Origin: Paraburkholderia rhynchosiae
GTDB taxonomy: Bacteria > Pseudomonadota > Gammaproteobacteria > Burkholderiales > Burkholderiaceae
DNA length: 64,000 nucleotides
Direction of reading: 5' to 3'
Assembly (NCBI RefSeq): GCF_002879865.1
Contig: NZ_PNXY01000021.1
Location: 1 to 64,000 of the forward strand
Shown here: piece by piece, positions 22,842 through 32,128 of the stretch
Position numbering within the stretch: the stretch's first letter is position 1
How the letters are laid out: every line of letters starts with the position of its first letter
The notes under the pieces: model-generated
The model's database searches: none
Seen by the model: the letters and a program-made list of their open reading frames with translations, nothing else
What the model was told of the DNA's origin: nothing
Position numbers and translations under genes: made by a program

Positions 22842-25763
22842 ATGAACGACAGACTCGATCTCTACAACCGCAAGCGCCGCTTCGATGAAACGCCGGAGCC
22901 CGCGGGCACGCGTGCGACTCGCAAGCGAGGTAGCCGCAAGGCGGCACCGCGCGGAGCGGACGAGGGGCTGTCGTACGTCATTCAGGAGCACCACGCGCGG
23001 CGTCTGCATTACGACTTCCGGCTCGAACTGAACGGCACGCTGCTGTCGTGGGCCGTGCCGAAAGGGCCGTGCCTCGATCCATCGGTGAAGCGCCTCGCCG
23101 TGCATGTGGAAGACCATCCAGTCGAATACGGTTCGTTCGAAGGCGAGATTCCTCCCGGCAATTACGGCGCGGGCACGGTGATCGTCTGGGATCGCGGCAC
23201 GTGGGAGCCAGTCGGCGGCGTGGCCGAGGCCGAGCGCACCTATCGCGCCGGCAAGCTCAAATTCCGGCTGCACGGCGACAAGCTGCACGGCGGCTGGACG
23301 CTCGTGCGCAGTCACATGCGCGGCAACGCGGACAAGGAGCAATGGCTGCTGATCAAGGAGCGCGACGAAGCGTCTCGCGACGACAGCGAATACGACATCC
23401 TGACCGAACGGCCTGGCAGCGTGCTCGGCGGCGCGGCTGCGCCGGCGAGCGGTGGAAAAGCAACGAAACAGGCGGGCAATCAGGTCGCCGCCAAGAAGGG
23501 CAAGACGGCATCGGTGCGCGGCGATCCAAAGCGCCCGGACATCGTCGCGACGCGCAGCAGCGAGTCGCTGCGCGAACTCGCCGCATCGCCCGCGATAGAA
23601 GGCGCGGTCGAGGCCAAACTGCCCGCAACGCTCAAGCCTCAGTTGGCGACGCTCGTCGACGCAACGCCGCCCGGCGACGACTGGTCGTACGAAATCAAGT
23701 TCGACGGCTATCGCGTGCTCGCCCGCATCGACGCAAGTGCGAAAGGACACGCCGTGCAGGTCTTCACGCGAGCGGGCAACGACTGGAGCGCCAAGTTCAG
23801 CAAGCAGGTGAAGGCGTTCCAACACCTGGGCATCGAAAGCGGGTGGCTCGACGGCGAAGCAGTCGTGCTCGACGAGAACGGCGTGCCGAGCTTCCAGGCG
23901 CTGCAAAACGCGTTTGACTCGAACCGTCCACAAGACATCGTCATTTATCTGTTCGACGTGCCGTTCCTCAACGGCTACGACCTGCGCGGCGTGCCGCTCC
24001 AGCAGCGCCGCGCGATTCTCCGCGCGCTGCTCGAACCGATCGACGACAGCGTGCTGCGTTTTTCAAACGACTTCGAGTTCAGCGCCGACGATCTGCTAAA
24101 GAGCGCATGCGACATGGCGCTCGAAGGCATCATCGGCAAGCGGCGCGACAGCGGCTATATGTCCGGCCGCTCGGCCACGTGGATCAAGCTGAAATGCCGC
24201 CGGCGCCAGGAGTTCGTGATCGGCGGCTACTCGGAACCGTCGGGCAGCCGCGCGGCGTTCGGTGCGTTGCTGCTGGGCGTGCATGACAGCAAGGGCAAAT
24301 TGCAATACGCCGGCCGCGTCGGCACGGGCTTCGATGCCGCATTGCTGCGCTCGGTGAAAAAGGAACTCGACGCGCATGAAACGAAGCGCATGCCGTTCGC
24401 GAGCCCGCCGCGCGAGCGCAGCCGCACGCCGGTGCATTGGGTCGAACCGGTGCTCGTCGCGGAATGCAATTTCGCGGAGTGGACGAGCGACGGCATCGTG
24501 CGCCAGGCGTCGTTCGTGAGTCTGCGCAACGACAAGCCGGCGCGCCAGATCGTCAAGGAAGCACCGCGCAAAGGAGACGACGTGCAACAGCAAACCGATA
24601 TCGAAGCCGGGACCGCGCCGAAGAAACGTTCGGCGCGCGATGGGGCCGCGAGCGCCGATAGCGAGGCAGAAACCGCGACCTCGACTGCGAAGAAGAAGGG
24701 CGCTGCTAAAACGGAGGAGAAAGACACATCAAGAGAGACGGCAAAAAGGACAAGGAAAGCGACAACGAAAATAAGCGCACCGACGGAAGAAACGTCCGAC
24801 GCAAAGGCTACAAGCAAAACCGCCAGGACCGCCAGCGAAACACTCGCAACCCGATCGAAAAAATCGTCGCCGCCGGCCGAAGTTGCCGGCGTTCGCATCT
24901 CGCATCCCGACCGCGTGATCGACAAGAGCACCGGCGCGCGCAAGATCGACCTCGTGCAGTACTACGAATCGGTCGCGCAATGGATGTTGCCGCACCTCGT
25001 CGACCGGCCCGTGTCGCTGGTGCGCGCGCCCGAGGACATCGGCGGCGAGCTGTTTTTTCAGAAGCACACCCAGAAGCTGTCGATCCCGAACATCACGCAG
25101 CATCCCGGGCTCGATCCCGGTCATCCGCCGCTCCTTACCGTCGACAGCGCCAAGGCGCTGGTCGGCGCCGCGCAAATGGGCACCATCGAATTTCACACGT
25201 GGAACGGCGTGGCGTCGAATATCGAAAAGCCCGACCGCGTCGTGTTCGACCTCGACCCGGACGCGTCGCTCGGCTGGGAGCGGATGATCGAGGCCGCTCA
25301 ACTGACGCGCTCGCTGCTCGAAGAACTCGGCCTCGCGGCCTTTTGCAAGACGAGCGGCGGCAAGGGCCTGCATGTCGTGGTGCCGCTCGCGAAACACGCG
25401 GGCTGGGATGAAGTAAAGGAATTCTCGCAGGCCGTCGCGCAACACATGGCGAGCACGCTGCCGAAGTACTTCAGCGCAAAGATGGGTGCGCAAAATCGCA
25501 AGCAGAAGATCTTCGTCGACTATCTGCGCAATAACCGCGGCTCGAGCACGGTCGCCGCGTTTTCGGTGCGCGCGCGGCCGGGCCTGGGCGTTTCGGTGCC
25601 GCTCGCGTGGGACGAAGTCGCGACAACCACCGGCGGCGATCAGTGGAACATCCAGAACCTGCACGAGCGTCTCGCGGACCTCACGAGCGACCCGTGGGCC
25701 GACTATCCGAAAACGCGCCAGCGCATTACCGCGGCAATGAGAAAGCGCCTGAACGGAGGCTAG
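22842..25763 (+). CDS. ligD: Multifunctional DNA ligase D
   Basis: This 973-residue enzyme repairs double-strand breaks with Ku. The domain order is phosphoesterase (residues about 1-200; HHARRLHYDFRLELNG), ATP-dependent ligase (about 230-560; nucleotidyl-lysine in EIKFDGYR near 286, then GEAVV and EGIIGKR), a long charged linker (about 575-680), and the polymerase/primase domain (about 685-970; FDLDPD, TSGGKGLHVVVPL). It has the same order as the Pseudomonas enzyme. The linker is distinctly richer in A than the rest. Confidence 0.95.
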   Translation: MNDRLDLYNRKRRFDETPEPAGTRATRKRGSRKAAPRGADEGLSYVIQEHHARRLHYDFRLELNGTLLSWAVPKGPCLDPSVKRLAVHVEDHPVEYGSFEGEIPPGNYGAGTVIVWDRGTWEPVGGVAEAERTYRAGKLKFRLHGDKLHGGWTLVRSHMRGNADKEQWLLIKERDEASRDDSEYDILTERPGSVLGGAAAPASGGKATKQAGNQVAAKKGKTASVRGDPKRPDIVATRSSESLRELAASPAIEGAVEAKLPATLKPQLATLVDATPPGDDWSYEIKFDGYRVLARIDASAKGHAVQVFTRAGNDWSAKFSKQVKAFQHLGIESGWLDGEAVVLDENGVPSFQALQNAFDSNRPQDIVIYLFDVPFLNGYDLRGVPLQQRRAILRALLEPIDDSVLRFSNDFEFSADDLLKSACDMALEGIIGKRRDSGYMSGRSATWIKLKCRRRQEFVIGGYSEPSGSRAAFGALLLGVHDSKGKLQYAGRVGTGFDAALLRSVKKELDAHETKRMPFASPPRERSRTPVHWVEPVLVAECNFAEWTSDGIVRQASFVSLRNDKPARQIVKEAPRKGDDVQQQTDIEAGTAPKKRSARDGAASADSEAETATSTAKKKGAAKTEEKDTSRETAKRTRKATTKISAPTEETSDAKATSKTARTASETLATRSKKSSPPAEVAGVRISHPDRVIDKSTGARKIDLVQYYESVAQWMLPHLVDRPVSLVRAPEDIGGELFFQKHTQKLSIPNITQHPGLDPGHPPLLTVDSAKALVGAAQMGTIEFHTWNGVASNIEKPDRVVFDLDPDASLGWERMIEAAQLTRSLLEELGLAAFCKTSGGKGLHVVVPLAKHAGWDEVKEFSQAVAQHMASTLPKYFSAKMGAQNRKQKIFVDYLRNNRGSSTVAAFSVRARPGLGVSVPLAWDEVATTTGGDQWNIQNLHERLADLTSDPWADYPKTRQRITAAMRKRLNGG

Positions 25764-25809
25764 CCGCGCGCATTGCGCCGCCACATTCAATACATGCAAG
25801 GAGCACGCT

Positions 25810-26124
25810 ATGAAGAGCACACCGCAATCGTCGGACGGCGACAAGCAGGCCGATCCGCATGCACAAAAGCACCCGCGCTCATTGGAGGATGCAGCCGCGC
25901 CGCTGCCGCATGAGAACGACCAGAACGCGGAGTCGCAGAACGACGAGGATCCGCGGGGTATCGGCAAGCAGGCGCATAGCGACGTCGAGCGCGGTCTGCA
26001 AGACACCGACCGCCGCGGTGGCGGCGAGTATCAGGAAAAGACGCAGAACGACGCGCACACCGACGTCAATTCCGACGGCAGCTCGGACAACAACTCGCCT
26101 GGCACGGGAAGCGGCAAACGCTGA
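25810..26124 (+). CDS. Small disordered hydrophilic protein
   Basis: The 104-residue product has almost no hydrophobic residues and is rich in Asp, Asn, Gln, Gly and His (KQAHSDVERGLQDTDRRGGG). It is predicted to be wholly disordered. CAAGGAGCACGCT precedes ATG 25810. It sits 46 bases after ligD in the same direction and may be part of the ku-ligD unit. Hydrophilin-like stress proteins have similar composition. No function is recognised. Confidence 0.65.
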   Translation: MKSTPQSSDGDKQADPHAQKHPRSLEDAAAPLPHENDQNAESQNDEDPRGIGKQAHSDVERGLQDTDRRGGGEYQEKTQNDAHTDVNSDGSSDNNSPGTGSGKR

Positions 26125-26348
26125 CTTGCGGCGCGAGCAGCTCCTGACAAAACCCATCTGCGCAAGCGGGGTAACACCCGATATCAGGAAAGCACGCGCG
26201 GCATCGCTTGGCGGTAGACTGGTGGAGCATCATGCCAAAACGGTTGCGTGTCCCGCGTCCGCTGCCGCCCTTCGGCACGCTTCACGCGGATCATGCGCGG
26301 GCAGTCGCGCTAACGGGGCACGCAGCGACACAACAACGAGGTGACAGT

Positions 26349-26912
26349 ATGAGCTCCAGCTTCAAACTTTCCGCCGTTTCAGTTGTCGCTTCTCTCGCGT
26401 GTGCGCTTGCTGCGGGTCTGCTCACGCCGGCCGCTCATGCGGCCACGCCGATCACGGTAACGTCGGAATCCGCCCTCGACGGTCCGATTCGTTACACGGT
26501 CCGCGTCACATCGAAACAGTTCGGCAACTCTCAGGAAACGCGCACGATCCGCTCCGGCCAGTCCGACGACTTCACGTGGAAGACCGTGCCGCCCGGCGGC
26601 GCGGTTGCCGCCACCGATGCGTGCCCGAACTACGCGTCGCTGCCGCTCGATGCCAACGGCGCGATGATCCGCCAGACGCAGATCCGTCTCGCGCCGGTCG
26701 TCGCCGACGACGGCACGGCGACCGTGCAATTGAGCTTCCAGGCACACAAGCCGGATGGCGTCAAAACGGTCACGGCCAGTGGGAAATCAATCAAGTGTCC
26801 GAACGATGTCAGCATGAGCCAGGTCCTGCGTTTTACGATGCCGGTGAACGGCAGCACCAAAACGCTGACGCTCAGCGACGGCAGCACAGTGGCGATCAGC
26901 GCGAAGCGCTGA
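26349..26912 (+). CDS. Exported protein, DUF6013-like
   Basis: This 187-residue protein has a clear signal peptide (ASLACALAAGLLTPAAHA, cleavage near residue 31). The mature part is beta-rich with two Cys (TDACPNYA, SIKCPNDV) that may form a disulphide. It resembles an uncharacterised Burkholderia periplasmic family. ATG 26349 follows GAGGTGACAGT. The 224 bases upstream hold no other gene, so it has its own promoter. Confidence 0.65.
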   Translation: MSSSFKLSAVSVVASLACALAAGLLTPAAHAATPITVTSESALDGPIRYTVRVTSKQFGNSQETRTIRSGQSDDFTWKTVPPGGAVAATDACPNYASLPLDANGAMIRQTQIRLAPVVADDGTATVQLSFQAHKPDGVKTVTASGKSIKCPNDVSMSQVLRFTMPVNGSTKTLTLSDGSTVAISAKR

Positions 26913-26934
26913 GGCACGTCGGGCGCGCGGCGGT

Positions 26935-27741
26935 TCAGCGCCGCGCCGCAGTCCGCTCGATCAAGCGGGCGGACAGAAACCGGTGTTCCGCCGAAAACAG
27001 GCGCCGGTATGTGAGTAGCACCGCGCCCACTGTTCCGAGCGCCGATGAGGCGGCGATCAGAAACATGATGACGATCTGATAGCGCACCGCCTGCAACGGC
27101 GACTGGCCAGCCAGCACCTGGCCGGTCATCATGCCGGGCAGGCTCACCACGCCGACCACGGCCATCTGGTTGAGCGTCGGCATCATGCCGGCGCGCACCG
27201 CCTGACGCGCGGGCGCCTGCGCGGCTTCCCAGCGGCTCGCGCCGAGCGCGAGCGCCATGTCGACGCGGTCGCGCCGCGCGGTGAGTTCTTCCGTCATCCG
27301 CTCGATGCCGAGCGATACGCCCGTGAGCGTATTGCCGAGGATCATGCCGAGAATCGGAATCGCATACTGCGGCTCGTACCAAGGGTGAATGCGGATCACG
27401 ACGAAGAGGCCGACTGCGGCCACCAGCCATGAACTGGCCCAGATCGACAGCACGCTGTCCGCGAGCTGTCCGACGTAAGTGCGGCTGCCGCGTTGCGCGC
27501 CCGCGAAACCGGCGATCAGCGTCATCAAGATCATCAACGGCAGTACGACGAACCAGTGGTCGTAACGGAACACCCAACCCAGCACATAGCCGATCGCAAG
27601 CAACTGCACGACGGTGCGTACCGCGGCCCACGCGAGCTTGCGTTCGAGGTCGAGCTTGAGCGCGACCGATACCACGCCGTTCACGACGATCAGTAGCGCG
27701 GCAATCGCGACGTCCCAGAGACTCAGGTTTTGGAGTGTCAT
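26935..27741 (-). CDS. fetB: FetB-type ABC exporter permease
   Basis: This 268-residue integral membrane protein of the UPF0014/FetB family has about seven helices, with the hallmark LGMILGNTLTGVSLGIERMT and GMMTGQVLAGQSPLQAVRYQ. In E. coli FetAB exports iron and helps resist oxidative stress. ATG 27741 overlaps the stop of the upstream ATPase gene by four bases. Substrate assignment rests on family only. Confidence 0.88.
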   Translation of the reverse strand: MTLQNLSLWDVAIAALLIVVNGVVSVALKLDLERKLAWAAVRTVVQLLAIGYVLGWVFRYDHWFVVLPLMILMTLIAGFAGAQRGSRTYVGQLADSVLSIWASSWLVAAVGLFVVIRIHPWYEPQYAIPILGMILGNTLTGVSLGIERMTEELTARRDRVDMALALGASRWEAAQAPARQAVRAGMMPTLNQMAVVGVVSLPGMMTGQVLAGQSPLQAVRYQIVIMFLIAASSALGTVGAVLLTYRRLFSAEHRFLSARLIERTAARR

Positions 27742-28448
27742 CGAGTGGTTTCTCCGTGAGCGGGCGTGAGCGCGGACTCGTCGAGCGCGCCCGCCCGCAT
27801 CGTCAGATGGCGCTCGCTCATTCGCGCGGCCTGCGCCGCATCGTGAGACACCCAGATCGAAGCACGAGCGCGAGGCTCGGCCTCGAACCATGCGCGCACG
27901 AGTTCCTCGATGGCATGCGACGACTCGGGGTCGAGCGAGGCCGTCGGTTCGTCCAGCAGCAGCACTTGCGGCGCGAGCTGCAGCACGCGGATCAGCGCGG
28001 TGATTTGCGCTTCGCCGCCTGACAGTTCGCTTGCGCGCTTGTCGAGGAAATCGCCGCCGCGGCCCGCTTGCGCGACGAGGCTTGCCGCTTGCCCGCGGTT
28101 AAAGCGCACGTCGCGATACGCGCGCAGTTCGAACGGGTAACGCAGATTGTCTTCCACGCTGCCGTCGAGCAGTGCGGGCCGCTGCCGGATATAGGCGACG
28201 TTGCGCCGGTAGCGTGGAATCGCGGCGCGGGCGACCGGCGCGCCATGCCAGACGATGCATCCGGCGTCGAGCGGATCGAGCAGCGCGAGCGAGCGCAGGA
28301 ACACGCTCTTGCCGGAACCCGACGGGCCTGTGACCGCGACGCGGTCGCCCGCGTGGAGCGCGAACGTGGTCGGCTGAAGGAGCGTCTGGCCGCGCGACGC
28401 ATCGCGCCTGACGATACCGTCGGCGAGGACGAGGGGGACGTCGGTCAT
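27738..28448 (-). CDS. fetA: FetA-type ABC exporter ATPase
   Basis: The 236-residue ATPase has Walker A (GPSGSGKS), a Q-loop (AYIRQRPALLDGSVEDNL), the ABC signature (LSGGEAQ), Walker B (VLLLDEPTASLDPE) and the switch His (VSHDAAQ). It pairs with the permease downstream, four bases overlapping. The two form the complete exporter, with the ATPase gene first. Confidence 0.9.
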   Translation of the reverse strand: MTDVPLVLADGIVRRDASRGQTLLQPTTFALHAGDRVAVTGPSGSGKSVFLRSLALLDPLDAGCIVWHGAPVARAAIPRYRRNVAYIRQRPALLDGSVEDNLRYPFELRAYRDVRFNRGQAASLVAQAGRGGDFLDKRASELSGGEAQITALIRVLQLAPQVLLLDEPTASLDPESSHAIEELVRAWFEAEPRARASIWVSHDAAQAARMSERHLTMRAGALDESALTPAHGETTR

Positions 28449-28629
28449 TGAAAGGGTCGGTCCGGGAGAAGCGTGATGAGCGTTGCAGCATCATAAAGGC
28501 ACAGCAGCACAGGCAGGAACAAGCGGCCGCAAACAGCGGGAATACCCGCCGACGACCGATGCCCGCCATGCTCAGCGGGCACAATATCTGCTGATCAAAC
28601 ACAACGAAGAAAAGCGCGGGAGCCTTTTA

Positions 28630-31182
28630 ATGGCAGCGTCGAGCACAATCGGAAGACGGATTGGAAAAATCGTCGCGTGGATACTGGCGATTGTCGTCAT
28701 TCTCGTTGTTGCGCTCACGGTTTTCATTCTGACCTTCGACTGGAACCGCGCCCGGCCGTATGTAGACGACAAGGTCACGCAGGCTATCGGCCGTCAGTTC
28801 ACGATCAACGGGGATCTGAAGGTGCGCTTCCGGCATGCGGTCGGCGAAACCGGTTGGCGAAGCTGGGTGCCCTGGCCGCTTTTCTCGGCGTCCAACATCA
28901 CGATAGCGAATCCCGACTGGGCGAAGCGGCCGCAGTTCGCAACGCTGGACGAGATCCATTTCCAGGTCAAGTTGCTGCCGCTCGTCACCCACGACATCGT
29001 GATTCCGGCGATCAACCTCGTCAATCCTTCTGTCGATCTCGAACGCATGCTCGATGGGCGCAACAACTGGACCTTCCAGTTACCGTCATCGAAGACGCCG
29101 TCGCAATGGAAGCTTCAGTTGCATGACATTGTGTTCACGAAGGGCAACATCGCTTTGTCGGATCAGCAGAAGAAAGTCGACGCGCAGTTGGTCGTCGATA
29201 CCCTCGGTCAGCCGATTCCGCTCGGCGAAGCGTTGAAGCAGCAGGAACAGGCGTCGCGCAACGCATCAGCCGAAGCGATCGGCAAGGGTGGCGCAAAAAA
29301 ATTGAGCGCTCAGGCCGATGCACAGGCGGCATCGGCGGCTTCCGCTGCATCGGCTGCCGCCGCATCGGGCGCTTCGGCGACAGACATCCACGCATCGGGC
29401 ACGACAGCGGCCACGGGTGCCTCGGGCGGGCTCGTCGCGGGCGGATCGAAGGGCGCGAGCAGAGCAGCGGCGAGCGGCGCCAGCGCTCGCGCGAGCGGTG
29501 CAACCGCCGCGTCTGCATCGGGCGTGAGCGGCGCAACGGTGACATCGGCATCGGGCGCGAGCGGCGCCGCCGGCACGAATCCCGCGCGCGGCGCACAGGG
29601 CGACATCCCGCCGTACGCGATCGGCTGGACCCTGAAAGGCACCTACAACAAGACGCCCGTGTCGGGCAGCGGCAAAGTAGGCGGCGTGCTGGCGCTGCAG
29701 GACGCGAACCGGCCCTTTCCGGTGCAGGCGGATGTGAAGGCCGGCGATCTCCGCGTCGGCCTCGTCGGCACGGTCACGGACCCGGCGCATCTTGCCGCCG
29801 TGGACCTGCGCCTATGGGTACAGGGCAGCAGCATGGCGAAGCTTTATTCGCTGACGGGCGTGACCTTGCCTGAGACGCCGCCTTACGCAACCGAAGGACG
29901 TCTCGTCGGTCAGTTCAAGTCCACCGGCAACGTCTTCAAGTATGAAAACTTTACGGGCCGCGTAGGCGGCAGCGATTTGAATGGCTCGCTGATTTACACG
30001 GCGCGCCAGCCGCGCCCGCTGTTGCAGGGCGAACTCGTGTCACACTTGCTGCAGTTCTCCGACCTTGCGCCGGTGATCGGCGCCGACTCGAACGCGAGCA
30101 AAGCCAAACGCGGCACCGCAGCAAAGCAGCCGGGCAACAAGGCCTTGCCTGTCGAGGAATTCCGCACCGACCGCTGGAAGGCAATCGACGCCGACGTGAA
30201 GTTCACCGGCCGACGCATCATCAAGAACGTCAATTTGCCGATCACCGATCTGTACACGCATATCGTGATGACGAACGGCGTGCTGTCGCTCGAGCCTTTG
30301 AAGTTCGGGGTGGCCGGCGGCACGCTCGCGTCGGACATTCATCTGGACGGCAGCGGGACGCCGCTCAAGGGACGCTTTGCGACTTCCGCGCGGCATGTGA
30401 GGCTCAAGCAGTTGTTCCCGAACTTCAAGACGATGCAAAACGCGCTCGGCGAAATCAATGGCGATGCCGCGCTCACCGCGACGGGCAATTCGCCCGCGGC
30501 GCTCGCGGCGACGTCGAATGGCGAGGTGAAGGCGCTTGTCACCGAAGGCACGGTGAGCCGCTTGCTGATGGAAGCCGCCGGCTTGAATGTCGCGAACGTG
30601 GTGTACGAAAAGCTGTTCGGCAATCGCGACGTGAAGATCAACTGTGCGGCCGCCGATTTCGTCGCGACCAACGGCGTGCTGGAGTCGCGTGTGTTCGCGC
30701 TCGATACCGACGACGCCGTGATCGACATCGACGGCAATCTGAATATGCGGGACGAAACGATGGATCTCGGCGTGCATCCGCATACCAAGGGTTTTCGCGT
30801 CTTTTCGCTGCGCTCGCCGCTGTATGCGAAGGGCACCTTCAAGAATCCGCATGTCGGCGTGAACGCGGGCGCGCTGGCGTTGCGCGGCGGCGCGGCAATC
30901 GGGCTCGGTCTCATCAATCCGTTTGCGGCGTTGCTGCCGTTGCTCGCGCCAAGCAACAACAAGCCGTTGCCGTGCGCTCAACTGCTGTCGCAGGTTCGTC
31001 AGGCGCCGGCGGCTCCGCCGCCCGGCAGCAAGCAGCAGCCGAAGCCCGCGATTTCACTCGAAGGTGCGCCGGTCAACAAGCGATCGGCGGGCGCGGCTTC
31101 GGCGGCTTCGGCGCCGGCTGCGACCGGGCGCAAGCCCGCGGTCGTCGCGCCGGCGAGTGCCGCTGAGTACAAGGGGAGCTGA
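28630..31182 (+). CDS. AsmA-family envelope protein
   Basis: An 850-residue protein with one N-terminal membrane anchor (VAWILAIVVILVVALTVFIL) and a long periplasmic part. AsmA-type N-terminal (FTINGDLKVRF) and C-terminal (FGVAGGTLASDIHLDGSGTP) domains are visible. Such proteins bridge the inner and outer membranes and influence lipid transport. Residues about 231-320 are an Ala/Ser/Gly/Thr-rich insert with many SGAS units, unusual for the family. ATG 28630 is preceded by GGGAG. The stop overlaps the start of a 31-aa peptide gene. Confidence 0.85.
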   Translation: MAASSTIGRRIGKIVAWILAIVVILVVALTVFILTFDWNRARPYVDDKVTQAIGRQFTINGDLKVRFRHAVGETGWRSWVPWPLFSASNITIANPDWAKRPQFATLDEIHFQVKLLPLVTHDIVIPAINLVNPSVDLERMLDGRNNWTFQLPSSKTPSQWKLQLHDIVFTKGNIALSDQQKKVDAQLVVDTLGQPIPLGEALKQQEQASRNASAEAIGKGGAKKLSAQADAQAASAASAASAAAASGASATDIHASGTTAATGASGGLVAGGSKGASRAAASGASARASGATAASASGVSGATVTSASGASGAAGTNPARGAQGDIPPYAIGWTLKGTYNKTPVSGSGKVGGVLALQDANRPFPVQADVKAGDLRVGLVGTVTDPAHLAAVDLRLWVQGSSMAKLYSLTGVTLPETPPYATEGRLVGQFKSTGNVFKYENFTGRVGGSDLNGSLIYTARQPRPLLQGELVSHLLQFSDLAPVIGADSNASKAKRGTAAKQPGNKALPVEEFRTDRWKAIDADVKFTGRRIIKNVNLPITDLYTHIVMTNGVLSLEPLKFGVAGGTLASDIHLDGSGTPLKGRFATSARHVRLKQLFPNFKTMQNALGEINGDAALTATGNSPAALAATSNGEVKALVTEGTVSRLLMEAAGLNVANVVYEKLFGNRDVKINCAAADFVATNGVLESRVFALDTDDAVIDIDGNLNMRDETMDLGVHPHTKGFRVFSLRSPLYAKGTFKNPHVGVNAGALALRGGAAIGLGLINPFAALLPLLAPSNNKPLPCAQLLSQVRQAPAAPPPGSKQQPKPAISLEGAPVNKRSAGAASAASAPAATGRKPAVVAPASAAEYKGS

Positions 31183-31277
31183 TGACTTGCGTTCTTACCG
31201 CGGACTGGTGGAGCTGGACGCTCGGCGGCAGCCTTTCTTTTATCTTTCTGTGGCTGATCAGCGTGCCCTCGACATAG
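31182..31277 (+). CDS. 31-residue membrane peptide coupled to the AsmA gene
   Basis: ATG 31182 overlaps the AsmA TGA (TGATG), with GGGGAGC just upstream. The product has an aromatic start (ADWWSWTLGG) and one membrane helix (SLSFIFLWLISV). The overlap and strong ribosome binding site argue for translational coupling. Small single-helix peptides often adjust larger membrane proteins. That is an inference here. Confidence 0.5.
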   Translation: MTCVLTADWWSWTLGGSLSFIFLWLISVPST

Positions 31278-31301
31278 CGGCCGCGTCGCAACCATAAAAG
31301 C

Positions 31302-31793
31302 TTATCGTAACGAACGCGGCGTAGCGTCGCCCGCCGCGTCTTGCCGCCGGACTCCGCGACGCGCACCGACGCGTGTCGCGCCGAACTCTGTCAGGATCTT
31401 GCCGCGAGCGCGGCTTGCAAATACCAGGAATCCGAAGCCATCGGCTTCATACCAGTAACCGCCGTTCTCAAGACCGTCGAGCGGTTGTTCCAGTGCATTC
31501 GTGATGGATTCGATACAGCGCCGCCGCAATTCCACCGCTGCCGGATAGGGCGGTTGCGCGCCGCGCACGCTGCATAGAAGTACGTCGAGGCCAGGCAGCA
31601 CATGTGCATAAAGGACCGGCTCGTCTTGCGCCCGAGCGCGCGCAATTTTGGTGTCGAGCTGACCGAAGGGCTTGAAATGCCGCAGTACCGCGAGGAACGA
31701 CTCATCGCCGTCCACCTTCGCGCGTCTACGCTTTTTCGGGAAGGACATAAAAATTCGCCTGAAAAAGAATTGCAAGAAACGCAGCGTCCTCAT
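31302..31793 (-). CDS. Conserved-looking hypothetical protein
   Basis: A 163-residue basic protein. The core (VLYAHVLPGLDVLLCSVRGA, YWYEADGFGFLVFASRARG) is a compact alpha/beta fold and the C-terminus is Arg-rich. ATG 31793 has GGGAG at good spacing; ATG 31748 (MSFPKKRRRAKVDGDE) is an alternative with a weak site. It converges with the AsmA operon. I do not recognise its family. Confidence 0.55.
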   Translation of the reverse strand: MRTLRFLQFFFRRIFMSFPKKRRRAKVDGDESFLAVLRHFKPFGQLDTKIARARAQDEPVLYAHVLPGLDVLLCSVRGAQPPYPAAVELRRRCIESITNALEQPLDGLENGGYWYEADGFGFLVFASRARGKILTEFGATRVGARRGVRRQDAAGDATPRSLR

Positions 31794-32128
31794 GCGACAA
31801 CTCCCGGCTTCGCGCGCCGCACGTCGATCTTTTATAGCATACGACAAGGCCGGATTCACGATGATTCGACGACTCCGCCGCCTCACCGCCTCCCGCACGA
31901 ATCATGCCGAACCGCCTCGCCGCGCGCCTTCGCATTCCACCACATCTGACTCCATCATAGACGCACGACGCGCGGAAAAAACATCTTGCACCAATAAAAA
32001 AGTCATTTTTATGTGAGCCGGCGCATCCTGGACTCACGTTGAAATATTGCCGATTCACGTCGATAATGGCCCGTCCGGCTGGCGGGTTCCCGCAAGCCGC
32101 CGCGGCGTGAACGACCCTTCGGGCGAAC

